A stretch of 64,000 nucleotides of DNA, taken from positions 4,936,501 through 5,000,500 of the forward strand of contig NZ_JAHBAG010000001.1 in NCBI RefSeq assembly GCF_020510445.1, in the 5' to 3' direction. A program made the position numbers and the translations under genes. Positions 47,169 through 55,699 of the stretch are shown here, in pieces (positions within the stretch are counted from its first letter, which is position 1; each line of letters opens with the position of its first letter). The stretch is from Hydrogenophaga taeniospiralis. GTDB lineage: Bacteria; Pseudomonadota; Gammaproteobacteria; Burkholderiales; Burkholderiaceae_C. Below the pieces are notes generated by a model that saw only the letters and a list, made by a program, of their open reading frames with translations, made no database searches and was not told the DNA's origin.

Positions 47169-48398
47169 ATGCCCGCCTATTCCTTCGAAGCTCTGGACGC
47201 CCAGGGCGCCACCCAAAAAGGTCTGATCGACGCGGACACAGCGCGGGCGGCGCGGAGCATGCTGCGTGCGCGTGCGCTGGTGCCGATCCTGGTCGAACCC
47301 GCCACCGGCTCGGGCAGCCGCGCGCGCGCGGGCGGCCTCAACATCACGCTCTGGGGTGGCCGGGTTTTCAACGCCACCGCGCTGGCGGTCTGGACCCGGC
47401 AGATCGCCGGGCTGGTGGCCGCGGGCCTGCCGCTGGAGCGCGCGCTGGCCGCCTTGACCGAAGAGGCCGAGAACGACGCCCAGCGCAACCTCATGGCCTC
47501 CCTGCGCTCCGAGGTCAACGCCGGCTCGCCGTTCGCGCGCGCCCTGAGCGCGCACCCGCGCGAGTTCTCCGACATCTACACCGCCGTGATCGCCGCGGGT
47601 GAACAAAGCGGCCAGCTCGGCACTGTGCTGGAGCGCCTGGCCGACGATCTGGAGGAGCGCGAGGCGCTCAAGAACAAGCTCATCGCCGCCTCGCTCTACC
47701 CGGCCATCGTCACGCTGGTGGCGATCGTCATCGTGGTGTTCCTGGTCAGCTACGTGGTGCCCCAGGTGGCGGGCGTGTTCGCCGGCAGCAAGCGCGCCCT
47801 GCCCGTCCTGACCGTGATGATGCTGGCCATCAGCGATTTCGTGCGCAGCTACGGCTGGCTCCTGCTGGGCCTGCTGATCGCCGCCGCGGGCGCGCTGGTG
47901 ATGGCGCGGCGCCAGCCCGCGCTGCGGCTGCGCATGGACGCCGCCTGGCTGCGCCTGCCCCTGGTGGGCAAGCTCGCGCGGGGTTACAACGCGGCGCGTT
48001 TCGCCGCCACACTGGCCATGCTGGCGGCCGCGGGCGTGCCCATCCTGCGCGCGCTGCAGACCGCGGCCGAAACCCTGAGCAACCAGGCCATGCGCGCCGA
48101 CGCGCTGGACGCGCTGGTGCTGGTGCGCGAAGGCGCGCCGCTGGCCTCGGCCATCGCCAGCAAGAAGCGCTTCCCGCCGCTGGTGGCCATGTTCGCCCGC
48201 CTGGGCGAGCAGACCGGCCAGCTGCCCGCCATGCTCGGGCGTGCCGCCAAACAGCTCGGCGCCGAGGTGCAGCGCCGCGCCATGCACCTGGCCACCATCC
48301 TGGAGCCACTGCTCATCGTGGGCATGGGCGCGGTGGTGATGCTGATCGTGCTGGCGGTGCTGATGCCGATCATTCAGCTGAATCAACTCGTGAAGTGA
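47169..48398 (+). CDS. gspF: Type II secretion inner-membrane platform protein GspF
   Basis: A 409-residue polytopic protein with the duplicated GspF domain: ALAVWTRQIAGLVAAGLPLERALAAL in the first half and AARFAATLAMLAAAGVPILRALQTA in the second. It has the usual membrane segments (LYPAIVTLVAIVIVVFLVSYVVPQV; SYGWLLLGLLIAAAGALVM; the C-terminal VGMGAVVMLIVLAVLMPII). The N-terminal MPAYSFEALDAQGATQKGLIDADTARAARSMLRARALVPI is typical. It is the last gene of the operon; a hairpin repeat touches its stop. Confidence 0.95.
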   Translation: MPAYSFEALDAQGATQKGLIDADTARAARSMLRARALVPILVEPATGSGSRARAGGLNITLWGGRVFNATALAVWTRQIAGLVAAGLPLERALAALTEEAENDAQRNLMASLRSEVNAGSPFARALSAHPREFSDIYTAVIAAGEQSGQLGTVLERLADDLEEREALKNKLIAASLYPAIVTLVAIVIVVFLVSYVVPQVAGVFAGSKRALPVLTVMMLAISDFVRSYGWLLLGLLIAAAGALVMARRQPALRLRMDAAWLRLPLVGKLARGYNAARFAATLAMLAAAGVPILRALQTAAETLSNQAMRADALDALVLVREGAPLASAIASKKRFPPLVAMFARLGEQTGQLPAMLGRAAKQLGAEVQRRAMHLATILEPLLIVGMGAVVMLIVLAVLMPIIQLNQLVK

Positions 48399-48488
48399 CC
48401 CCCCCGCGCCGCGCCTAAGGGCGCGTCACCCCCCCCGGGGGGCAACGCGAGCGGCCCGGCGGAGCCGGTTCCGCCGCATTCTGGGCGG
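48399..48488 (+). repeat. Post-stop hairpin repeat, copy 8
   Basis: Full copy starting directly at the gspF stop: CCCCCCCGCGCCGCGCCTAA, a C8/G6 hairpin, then GGCCCGGCGGAGCCGGTTCC and GCCGCATTCTGGG. Confidence 0.78.
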
Positions 48489-48573
48489 CACTCCCCCTCT
48501 GCTTCCCGTGCTTCCTCGCAATTGGGCTACGCTTCGCTCTTCATATTTGTTCTGTCTGCCCAGACCCTGACCC

Positions 48574-49470
48574 ATGGCTGCAACACTCGATGGTCAATTG
48601 GTGGTCGCGATTTCTTCGCGGGCGCTGTTCGACTTTGAAGAAGAAAACCGCCTGTTCGAAACCGGCGACGACCGGGCTTACATGCAGCTGCAGCTGGACC
48701 GGCTGGAGCAGCCGGCGCAGCCCGGGGTGGCGTTTTCGCTGGTGCACAAGCTGCTGGCCTTCAACGACGCCACGGCCCAGCGCGTGGAGGTGGTGATCCT
48801 CTCGCGCAACGACCCGGTCTCGGGCATGCGCGTGTTCCGTTCGGCCCAGCACTACGGCCTGCCCATTCAGCGCGGCAGCTTCACGCGCGGACAGCCGCCC
48901 TGGCGCTACCTGCGCCCGCTGCGCGCCAACCTGTTCCTCTCGACCCACCTGGCCGACGTGCGCGCCGCGCTCGACGCCGGCGTGCCGGCCGCGCAGGTGT
49001 ACCCGCTGTCGGTGCACGCCAGCGACGCCCACCCGCACGAGGTGCGCATTGCCTTCGACGGCGACGCCGTGCTGTTCTCCGACGAAGCCGAGCGCGTGTT
49101 CCAGGCCGAGGGCCTGTCGGCCTTCCAGGCGCACGAGGCCAGCAAGGCCGCCCAGCCGCTGGCGGGCGGCCCGTTCAAACCCCTGCTCGAAGCCCTGCAC
49201 CGGCTGCAAGCCGAAGGCACAAGCGCCATGCGCATCCGCACCGCGCTGGTCACCGCGCGCAGCGCCCCGGCGCACGAGCGCGCCATCCGCACGCTGATGA
49301 ACTGGAACATCGAGGTGGACGAGGCCATGTTCCTCGGCGGTCTGCCCAAGGGCGAGTTCCTGCGCGAGTTCGAGCCCGACTTCTTCTTCGACGACCAGAC
49401 CGGCCACATCGAGTCGGCCGCGCTGCACGTGCCCTCAGGCCATGTTGCGTCGGGTGTGTCGAACTTGTGA
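48574..49470 (+). CDS. Cytosolic 5'-nucleotidase (NT5C1-like)
   Basis: A 298-residue protein of the PF06189-type 5'-nucleotidases. It has the start LVVAISSRALFDFEEENRLFE, the phosphate region VVILSRNDPVSGMRVFRSAQHYGLP and late acidic motifs (RIAFDGDAVLFSDEAERVF; FDGD would bind Mg). LVTARSAPAHERAIRTLMNWN and FLGGLPKGEFLREFEPDFFFDDQTGHIE complete the family pattern. It hydrolyses nucleoside monophosphates; substrate choice is unknown. A hairpin repeat follows, then an ABC exporter. Confidence 0.9.
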   Translation: MAATLDGQLVVAISSRALFDFEEENRLFETGDDRAYMQLQLDRLEQPAQPGVAFSLVHKLLAFNDATAQRVEVVILSRNDPVSGMRVFRSAQHYGLPIQRGSFTRGQPPWRYLRPLRANLFLSTHLADVRAALDAGVPAAQVYPLSVHASDAHPHEVRIAFDGDAVLFSDEAERVFQAEGLSAFQAHEASKAAQPLAGGPFKPLLEALHRLQAEGTSAMRIRTALVTARSAPAHERAIRTLMNWNIEVDEAMFLGGLPKGEFLREFEPDFFFDDQTGHIESAALHVPSGHVASGVSNL

Positions 49471-49490
49471 CCCGACCCCGAACAATGAAC

Positions 49491-49541
49491 ACCCCCGCAC
49501 CGCGCTGCGAGTGGCCCGGCAAAGCCGGTTCCACCGCAGCC
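49491..49541 (+). repeat. Partial post-stop hairpin repeat, copy 9
   Basis: CCCCCGCACCGCGCTGCGAG followed directly by GGCCCGGCAAAGCCGGTTCC; the middle C/G hairpin is missing. It lies 20 bp after the nucleotidase stop. Confidence 0.65.
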
Positions 49542-49581
49542 TGCGTGAAAGCCCGCGAGCTCCACTGTTGAGAGATCACCC

Positions 49582-51357
49582 ATGACAGAACCGTTGTCCA
49601 AGTTCCAGAGCTTCCGCCAGTTCGCTGGCAAGGTGGGCCGCCTGGCCCTGCCCTATTTCAGTTCCGAAGAGAAATGGAAGGCGCGCGCCCTCCTGGTGGC
49701 CATCGTGGCGCTCAACCTGGCCGGTGTGTACATGCTGGTGCTGCTCAACGAGTGGAACCGCGGCTTCTACGACGCGCTGCAGAACAAGGACCAGCCGGTG
49801 TTCTGGCGCGAGCTGGGGCGCTTCACCTACCTCGCCTTCGCGTTCATCGTCATCGCGGTCTACCGCTTCTACCTGACGCAGTTGCTCCAGCTGCGCTGGC
49901 GCAACTGGATGACCGCCCACTACCTGGACCGCTGGTTGTCCAACAAGGCCTTCTACCAGTTGGAGCTGGCGCGCTTTTCCAAAGAGGCCGACGCGCCGCC
50001 CGACAACCCGGACCAGCGCATCGCCGAAGACCTGAACCTGTTCACCGGCGACACCGTCGGGTTGACCATGGGCCTGATGAACGCCGTGGTCACCCTGGTG
50101 AGTTTTGTCGGCATCCTCTGGGGCCTCTCCGGCAGCTTCGCCTTCGACTTCAACGGTGACTCGTACGTGATCCCCGGCTTCATGGTCTGGATGGCGGTGG
50201 CCTACGCGCTGGCCGGCAGCGTACTCACGCACTACATCGGCCGCCCGCAGATCGCGCTGAACTTCAAACAGCAGCGCTTCGAGGCCGACTTCCGCCACCA
50301 CCTGATTCGGGTGCGCGAATACAGCGAGTCCATCGCGCTGGACCGGGGCGAACCGGTGGAGCGCACACAGCTGGGCGGGCGCTTCACCACCCTGCTCGGC
50401 AACTACCTGAGCCTGATCAAGGCGCAGAAGCGGCTGATCTGGTTCAACACCTTCTACGGCCAGGCCGCCGTGGTGTTCCCCTTCATCGTGGCCGCGCCGC
50501 GCTTCTTCAGCGGCGCCATCCAGCTCGGCGAGCTGATGCAGATTTCGTCCGCCTTTGGCCGCGTGCAGGACTCGCTCTCGTGGTTCGTCGACAACTACAG
50601 CAGCCTGGCCGCCTGGCGTGCCACCACCGACCGGATCATCAGCTTCGAAGAGAGCTTCCAGGCGCTACAACAGGCCGAGCTGGCCCACACCCAAGACGCC
50701 ACCCAGAGCGACCACCTCAGCGTGGACGATCTGCACATCGCGCTGCCAGGCCAGGTGGCGCTGCTCAGCGGCAGCGGCCTCACGCTGTCGGCGGGCGACA
50801 CCCTGTTGATCAAAGGCCCCTCGGGCAGCGGCAAGTCCACGCTGTTCCGCGCGCTGGCCGGCATCTGGCCCTGGGCCCGCGGGCGACTGCACCTGCCGAC
50901 CGACTTCGACGACCGCGTCATGTTCCTGCCGCAAAAACCCTACTTCCCCAACGGCCCGCTGCGCACCGCGCTGGCCTACCCCGCCACGCCTGAGCGCTAC
51001 ACCGACGCCGAACTGCAACAAGCCCTGCGCAACGCGCTGCTGCCGCGGCTGGCCGACGAGCTGGACCGCGAAGACACCTGGGGCCAGAAGCTCTCGGGCG
51101 GCGAACAGCAGCGCCTGGCGATCGCCCGCGCCATCCTCAAGAAACCCCGCTGGCTGTTCGTGGACGAGGCCACCAGCGCCCTCGACGAAGCCGCCGAGGC
51201 CACGCTGTATCAGCGGCTGCGCGCCCTGGTGGCCGAGCAGGACGGCGCCCTGATCTCGATCGCCCACCGCCCGGCGGTGGGGGCGTTTCATGCGCAGCAG
51301 TGGACGCTGGTGGACACGGAAGGCGGCGAGAGCCGCTTCAAGCTCGTGGCGAGCTGA
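49582..51357 (+). CDS. SbmA/YddA-type ABC transporter, fused permease and ATPase
   Basis: A 591-residue half-transporter. The ABC_membrane_2 domain (about residues 1-340) has FSSEEKWKARALLVAIVALNLAGVYMLVLLNEWNRGFYDALQ, the E-W-N-x-x-F-Y-D-A-L-Q motif of this group, and the EYSESIALDRGE loop. The ATPase has Walker A KGPSGSGKSTLFRALAGIWPW, Q-loop FLPQKPYFPNGPLR, signature LSGGEQQRLAIARAIL and Walker B WLFVDEATSALDE. Relatives include YddA and peroxisomal ABCD proteins; the substrate is unknown, with peptides or acyl-CoA possible. Confidence 0.9.
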   Translation: MTEPLSKFQSFRQFAGKVGRLALPYFSSEEKWKARALLVAIVALNLAGVYMLVLLNEWNRGFYDALQNKDQPVFWRELGRFTYLAFAFIVIAVYRFYLTQLLQLRWRNWMTAHYLDRWLSNKAFYQLELARFSKEADAPPDNPDQRIAEDLNLFTGDTVGLTMGLMNAVVTLVSFVGILWGLSGSFAFDFNGDSYVIPGFMVWMAVAYALAGSVLTHYIGRPQIALNFKQQRFEADFRHHLIRVREYSESIALDRGEPVERTQLGGRFTTLLGNYLSLIKAQKRLIWFNTFYGQAAVVFPFIVAAPRFFSGAIQLGELMQISSAFGRVQDSLSWFVDNYSSLAAWRATTDRIISFEESFQALQQAELAHTQDATQSDHLSVDDLHIALPGQVALLSGSGLTLSAGDTLLIKGPSGSGKSTLFRALAGIWPWARGRLHLPTDFDDRVMFLPQKPYFPNGPLRTALAYPATPERYTDAELQQALRNALLPRLADELDREDTWGQKLSGGEQQRLAIARAILKKPRWLFVDEATSALDEAAEATLYQRLRALVAEQDGALISIAHRPAVGAFHAQQWTLVDTEGGESRFKLVAS

Positions 51358-51363
51358 TGCTTG

Positions 51364-52284
51364 TCATGGCGAACGCCCGGACAGGATGATGTCCGCCACC
51401 TCGCTGGGGTTTTCCAGCGCCGTGAAGTGCCCCGATTTTTCGATCGTCATCAACTTCGAGTGGGCAATGGCCTGTCGGTTTCGCAATCTTTCTTCCGGGT
51501 TTGACCAATCCTCATTGCCATAGATGAAGGTGACGGGAACCGCGACCCTGGAATAGAGTTGCCGGGCTTCCACCCACGTTGTCCAGTTCTTGAATACGGA
51601 ATATTCGGCACGGCGATAGCCGTCACGTTGGCCGGTCCGAGAAAATTCGGTCAGCATTTTTTCCGGCAACCGGGATGCGTCATGAAAGCCCCCACCCAGC
51701 ACGGCGGCGGTGACGAATCTCGGTTCGAATGTATAGGGGCCAAATACCTGGAACAGACCGACCATCCAGCCGCTTCTGCTCCGACGTATGCCGCCACCAA
51801 AATCCTCTCCGTAATCGTAAGGATTCAGGGAAACAACCCTCTTGACCCTGTCAGGCAACTCTGCGGCGACGGTCAGTGCCAGGACACCGCCAATGGACTC
51901 CCCCACCAGGGTGGCATCTTTCAGATCCAGCCTGGTCATGAATTCTTTCACCGTCTGGCGCAGAAATTCTTCCGTGTAGTCAACCGGCGGCAGGCTGGAT
52001 TGCCCATGCCCCGGCAAATCCAGCGCGTAAACCTGGTACTGCCCACTGAGTTCGGGCACCAGCTTTTCAAAATAATCGAGTTGTGTGCGTATGGTGTGCA
52101 AAAGCACCAGCGGTTGGCCGGTGCCAGTGCGCACATACCTCAAGGAAATGCCGTTGCTCAATTGCAAGGTTTCCACCCTGTCCTGGCTCCACCGATACGT
52201 GTATTCACCTTCGCTGGTGTTCGCGCAGCCGCTGATGAACAGCACCAGGACAATGCCGGTCAAGATGGAAACGATATAGCTCAT
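51364..52284 (-). CDS. Alpha/beta-hydrolase lipoprotein
   Basis: A 306-residue protein with a lipoprotein signal (VLVLFISGCANTSE). The alpha/beta-hydrolase core has the oxyanion start LVLLHTIRTQLDYFEKLVPELS, YALDLPGHGQSS, nucleophile elbow LVGESIGGVLAL (Ser), acid near IYGNEDWSNPEE and base KSGHFTALENP. The catalytic triad is therefore intact. HTIRTQL replaces the usual HGxxG oxyanion motif. The region is lower in GC than its neighbours, suggesting a later arrival. It lies 40 bp downstream of the efflux outer-membrane gene on the same strand and may be in its transcript. Confidence 0.85.
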   Translation of the reverse strand: MSYIVSILTGIVLVLFISGCANTSEGEYTYRWSQDRVETLQLSNGISLRYVRTGTGQPLVLLHTIRTQLDYFEKLVPELSGQYQVYALDLPGHGQSSLPPVDYTEEFLRQTVKEFMTRLDLKDATLVGESIGGVLALTVAAELPDRVKRVVSLNPYDYGEDFGGGIRRSRSGWMVGLFQVFGPYTFEPRFVTAAVLGGGFHDASRLPEKMLTEFSRTGQRDGYRRAEYSVFKNWTTWVEARQLYSRVAVPVTFIYGNEDWSNPEERLRNRQAIAHSKLMTIEKSGHFTALENPSEVADIILSGRSP

Positions 52285-52323
52285 GGTGTGGACCTCAAGA
52301 CATTGGGCAGGTAGGCAGGCTGG

Positions 52324-53784
52324 TTACAGGGTCGCCACGTTCGCCGAATCACGGTCCCGCCAACCGCCCCCAAGCGCCCTGAACGCCGCCACCGCGGCCC
52401 GTGCCGATTCCGTTTGCGCCTGTGCGTGTGCATCCGAGGTGCGCAACAGGTTTTCGTCGGCCTGCAGGACCTCGATCAGGCTGAGCACCCCTTTTTGATA
52501 TCCCGCCAACGACGCGTCTCGCGCGCGGCCCAGTGAATCCACCCCATTGGCGAGAACAGCCGCCTGCTCTTCCCGGTTGACCAGCGCCGAAAAGGCGTTT
52601 TCCACATCCTCCGTGGCCCGCAGCACGGCAAGCCGATAGGCCGCCAGCACTTCGGCCTCCCGGCCCTTGGCCTGTTCAATTTGCGCGTTGATGCGCCCAA
52701 AATCGAACAGACGCCAACGCAGGCCCAGCACGCCGGCCGCCTGGCCAGCACCGCTGCTGAACAGATGGCCACCGGACACCGATGTCGCACTGCCGATCAG
52801 CCCGCTCAGAGAAAGCTTGGGGTAGTACTCGGCCATGGCACCACCAACGCGCGCATTCGAAGCGGCCAGGCGGCGCTCGGCCACGATCAGATCGGGCCGA
52901 CGCCTGAGCAACTCACGCGGGGACCCGGCGGCCGTGATCTGGGGGGCGACCGGGACATTCCCGGCTCCGACCAGCTCCGCCCGATGCGTGCCGGGCGGCG
53001 AGCCCAGCATCACGTCCAGTGCGTTCATGGCCACGTCCAGACCCGCCCCAAGGACCGGGATGGATGCCCGCACCTGGGCCAGCGCGCCTTCGGCCTGCCT
53101 CACCTGAAGCTCGGCCACCAAGCCTTTGCCATACAGACGCTGGATGGTCGAGAGCAGTTCTTGTTGCGTCTGCACCTGCCGCTGCGCAATGGCCAGGCGG
53201 GTCTGCAGTCCACGGATGCTGATGTAGAGGTCGGCGGTCTGGGCCGCCACAGCCAGCCGCGTGGCGGTGGCCCCCGCTTCCGACGCCTGGTACTCGGCAA
53301 ACACCGCTTCCCGTTCACGGCGCAGACCGCCGAACACATCCAGTTCCCAACTCGCCCCCAGATGGGCGTCGTAGGCATTGCCGTAACGGTCGAAACCGGG
53401 TGTCGAGCTCAAAACCTGCCCCAAGGGTGTCTCGGCGGACTGATAGGCCCTGGCAGCTTGGCCGGTGATGTTGCCTATTGGCAACAACGCGGCATGGGCC
53501 GCACCCCAACCGGCACGCGCTTGAGTGACGCGCGCGGAGGCCTGCGCCATGTCCAGGTTCTGTTCCAGCGCCAGCGTGACGAAGCGTGTCAGCTGCGGGT
53601 CCCCAAAGGCCGCCCACCACTCGGCGAGATCGGCAGGGGCCGTCGCCTGTCTGCGGTCCACGGCCGCCTGGCCCTGGAATCGCTCCAGCATGGGCACATC
53701 GGGCCGGGCGTAATCGGGGCCGACAGCGCAGCCCGCCGTGAGGCAGGCCACCGCGATCGCGGCAAGGGTATGTTTGTGCAGCAT
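52324..53784 (-). CDS. NodT-family efflux outer-membrane lipoprotein
   Basis: A 486-residue TolC/OprM-type channel. The lipoprotein signal MLHKHTLAAIAVACLTAGCAVGPDYARPDVP is a standard NodT start. The two OEP repeats follow (LDMAQASARVTQARAGWGAAHAALLP; RRRPDLIVAERRLAASNARVGGAMAEYYPKLSLSG). AAGGAAG precedes ATG 53784. The promoter (TGGACA-N16-TATTAT) overlaps a TetR-type operator. It is divergent from the TetR gene and should complete the efflux pump encoded at 54581-58764. Confidence 0.93.
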   Translation of the reverse strand: MLHKHTLAAIAVACLTAGCAVGPDYARPDVPMLERFQGQAAVDRRQATAPADLAEWWAAFGDPQLTRFVTLALEQNLDMAQASARVTQARAGWGAAHAALLPIGNITGQAARAYQSAETPLGQVLSSTPGFDRYGNAYDAHLGASWELDVFGGLRREREAVFAEYQASEAGATATRLAVAAQTADLYISIRGLQTRLAIAQRQVQTQQELLSTIQRLYGKGLVAELQVRQAEGALAQVRASIPVLGAGLDVAMNALDVMLGSPPGTHRAELVGAGNVPVAPQITAAGSPRELLRRRPDLIVAERRLAASNARVGGAMAEYYPKLSLSGLIGSATSVSGGHLFSSGAGQAAGVLGLRWRLFDFGRINAQIEQAKGREAEVLAAYRLAVLRATEDVENAFSALVNREEQAAVLANGVDSLGRARDASLAGYQKGVLSLIEVLQADENLLRTSDAHAQAQTESARAAVAAFRALGGGWRDRDSANVATL

Positions 53785-53809
53785 GGATTTCTTCCTTGAA
53801 AAAGCAATA

Positions 53810-53833
53810 GTGACCATAATACCAAACAGTCAC
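53810..53833. promoter_or_regulatory. Predicted TetR operator over the outer-membrane gene promoter (site 1)
   Basis: A 24-bp site GTGACCAT...GTCAC; its inverted arms extend to TAGTGAC/GTCACTA at 53808-53835. It overlaps the spacer and -10 of the minus-strand promoter (-35 TGGACA at 53843-53838, -10 TATTAT at 53821-53816). The same 24-bp spacing recurs at 54512. Confidence 0.65.
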
Positions 53834-53843
53834 TAGTTGTCCA
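53816..53843 (-). promoter_or_regulatory. Promoter of the NodT-type gene
   Basis: -35 TGGACA and -10 TATTAT with a 16-bp spacer, about 32 bp before the ATG. Confidence 0.6.
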
Positions 53844-53871
53844 GTCTTTTGAAGTGACGTAAGCTGGCGCC

Positions 53872-54492
53872 ATGACGAAAACCAGCCCCCCCCTTCCCGC
53901 TTCGACCCGAGGTCCGGCCGACCACGAGGTGCGAGACCAGATCGTTGCCGCCGCCACGGAACACTTCAGCCGCTACGGCTACGAAAAGACAACCGTCTCC
54001 GATCTCGCCAAATCCATCGGCTTCTCCAAGGCCTATATCTACAAGTTCTTTGGATCCAAGCAAGCCATTGGCGAGGTGATCTGTGCGAACTGCCTGCGCG
54101 AGATCGAAACCGAGGTCGGCGCAGCCGTCGCGGGGGCAGACGCGCCCCCGGAGAGGCTGCGGCGGATGTTCAAGGCCCTGATAGAGGAGAGCCTTCGCCT
54201 GTTTTTTCAGGATCGCAAGCTCTACGAGATCGCCGCTTCGGCCGCCACGGAGCGCTGGCAGGCCGTTCTGGCCTATGAAGAACGCATACAGACGCTGCTT
54301 CGAGATGTGTTGCAGGAGGGTCGCCAATCCGGTGACTTCGAGCGCAAGACGCCCCTGGACGAGACCGCCATGGCGATCTACCTGGTCATGCGGCCTTACC
54401 TCAATCCGTTGCTTCTGCAACACAGCTTTGAGTACAACAAGGAGGCGCCGACGCTCCTGTCGAGCCTGGTGCTGCGAAGCCTGTCACCCTGA
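53872..54492 (+). CDS. TetR family transcriptional repressor of the efflux system
   Basis: A 206-residue regulator. The N-terminal HTH is IVAAATEHFSRYGYEKTTVSDLAKSIGFSKAYIYKFFGSKQAI, with the TetR signature FSKAYIYKFFGSK. The C-terminal ligand domain is variable. It lies between the divergent outer-membrane gene and the adaptor gene, next to two copies of a 24-bp inverted repeat, which makes local repression of the pump the likely role. The inducer is unknown. Confidence 0.9.
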   Translation: MTKTSPPLPASTRGPADHEVRDQIVAAATEHFSRYGYEKTTVSDLAKSIGFSKAYIYKFFGSKQAIGEVICANCLREIETEVGAAVAGADAPPERLRRMFKALIEESLRLFFQDRKLYEIAASAATERWQAVLAYEERIQTLLRDVLQEGRQSGDFERKTPLDETAMAIYLVMRPYLNPLLLQHSFEYNKEAPTLLSSLVLRSLSP

Positions 54493-54511
54493 TAAAAAAA
54501 GAATGTGAGAT

Positions 54512-54535
54512 GTGACCATTGACTATTTTGGTCAC
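54512..54535. promoter_or_regulatory. Predicted TetR operator over the adaptor promoter (site 2)
   Basis: A 24-bp site GTGACC...GGTCAC sharing GTGACCAT with site 1. It covers the -35 TTGACT (54519-54524) and the start of the spacer. Confidence 0.65.
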
Positions 54536-54547
54536 CAGTTTCACAAT
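54519..54547 (+). promoter_or_regulatory. Promoter of the RND efflux operon
   Basis: -35 TTGACT and -10 CACAAT separated by 17 bp, about 34 bp upstream of the adaptor ATG. Confidence 0.55.
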
Positions 54548-54580
54548 GGAGGTCCTATTCACTTTGTCAGTGGGACTTCC

Positions 54581-55699
54581 ATGCGCCGGCGTTACCTCAC
54601 TTCATTTACAACCTTTTGCGCACTGCCGTTTGCGTTGATCGCATGCGGCGAAAAGGCGCCAACCACCGATCCGCGTACCGAGGTGCCCCTCGTGCGCGCC
54701 GCCACCGTCGAGGGAGCAGCCGCTTCCTCACGTTCGTTCACGGGAACCGTCGCCGCCCGGGTGCAGAGCGACCTGGGTTTTCGGGTCACCGGCAAGGTTC
54801 TGGAGCGGCTGGTGGACGCCGGGCAAACCGTCAAACGCGGCCAGCCGCTCATGCGCATCGACCCCGTCGATCTGAAGCTGGCAGCGCATGCACAACAGGA
54901 GGCGGTTGCCGCCGCACGGGCACGCGCGCAGCAGACGGCGGAGGATGAAGCCCGCTACCGCGACCTGCGCGGAACCGGTGCGATATCGGCGTCGGCCTAC
55001 GACCAGATCAAGGCCGCGGCAGACGCAGCCAAAGCCCAGCTCAGCGCAGCCGAGGCCCAGGCTGACGTTGCCCGCAATGCGAGCCGATACGCGGAATTGC
55101 TTGCCGACGCCGACGGCGTCGTCATGGAAACGCTGGCCGAACCCGGCCAGGTCGTCAACGCGGGGCAACCGGTGGTGCGCCTGGCCCACGCCGGCCGTCG
55201 CGAGGCGGTTCTCCAGTTGCCGGAAACCCTGCGCCCGGCCATCGGATCGGAAGGACAGGCCACGCTGTTCGGCAAAGACGGCGTGGTCGTTCCGGCCCGG
55301 CTGCGGCAGCTCTCGAATGCGGCGGATCGGCTCACCCGCACTTTCGAGGCGCGGTACGTGCTGGAAGGCGAACTGTCCGGCGCCCCGCTGGGTGCCACGG
55401 TGGTGATCCAGATCCCGGACGGCCATTCCTTTGGCCAGGCAGACGTGCAGGTGCCGATCGGCTCCGTGTTCGACGCGGGCAAGGGGCCGGGGGTGTGGGT
55501 CATCCATGGCGAGCCGGCCAAGGTGTCCTGGCGGCCGGTCGCGGTCCAGCACCTCGATGACGATGGCGCACGCGTCGCGGGGCAGATCCAGCGGGGTGAC
55601 CGGATCGTCGCGCTCGGCGCGCATCTGCTGCGCGAAGGCGAGCAGGTCCGGGTGGCGGGCCTTGCCGCCACCCCCGTGGCCCAGGGAGTGCACCCGTGA
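54581..55699 (+). CDS. RND efflux periplasmic adaptor (membrane fusion protein)
   Basis: A 372-residue lipoprotein (signal FCALPFALIACGEKAP). The HlyD/AcrA core comprises a beta-barrel and lipoyl half (GTVAARVQSDLGFRVTGKVLERLVDAGQTVKRGQPLMRIDP), a long Ala/Gln-rich alpha hairpin (LAAHAQQEAVAAARARAQQTAEDEARYRDL) and the second lipoyl half (ADGVVMETLAEPGQVVNAGQPVV). It bridges pump and outer-membrane channel. The frame is open to 54512, but ATG 54581 starts the signal peptide. The TGA overlaps the permease GTG. Confidence 0.92.
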   Translation: MRRRYLTSFTTFCALPFALIACGEKAPTTDPRTEVPLVRAATVEGAAASSRSFTGTVAARVQSDLGFRVTGKVLERLVDAGQTVKRGQPLMRIDPVDLKLAAHAQQEAVAAARARAQQTAEDEARYRDLRGTGAISASAYDQIKAAADAAKAQLSAAEAQADVARNASRYAELLADADGVVMETLAEPGQVVNAGQPVVRLAHAGRREAVLQLPETLRPAIGSEGQATLFGKDGVVVPARLRQLSNAADRLTRTFEARYVLEGELSGAPLGATVVIQIPDGHSFGQADVQVPIGSVFDAGKGPGVWVIHGEPAKVSWRPVAVQHLDDDGARVAGQIQRGDRIVALGAHLLREGEQVRVAGLAATPVAQGVHP

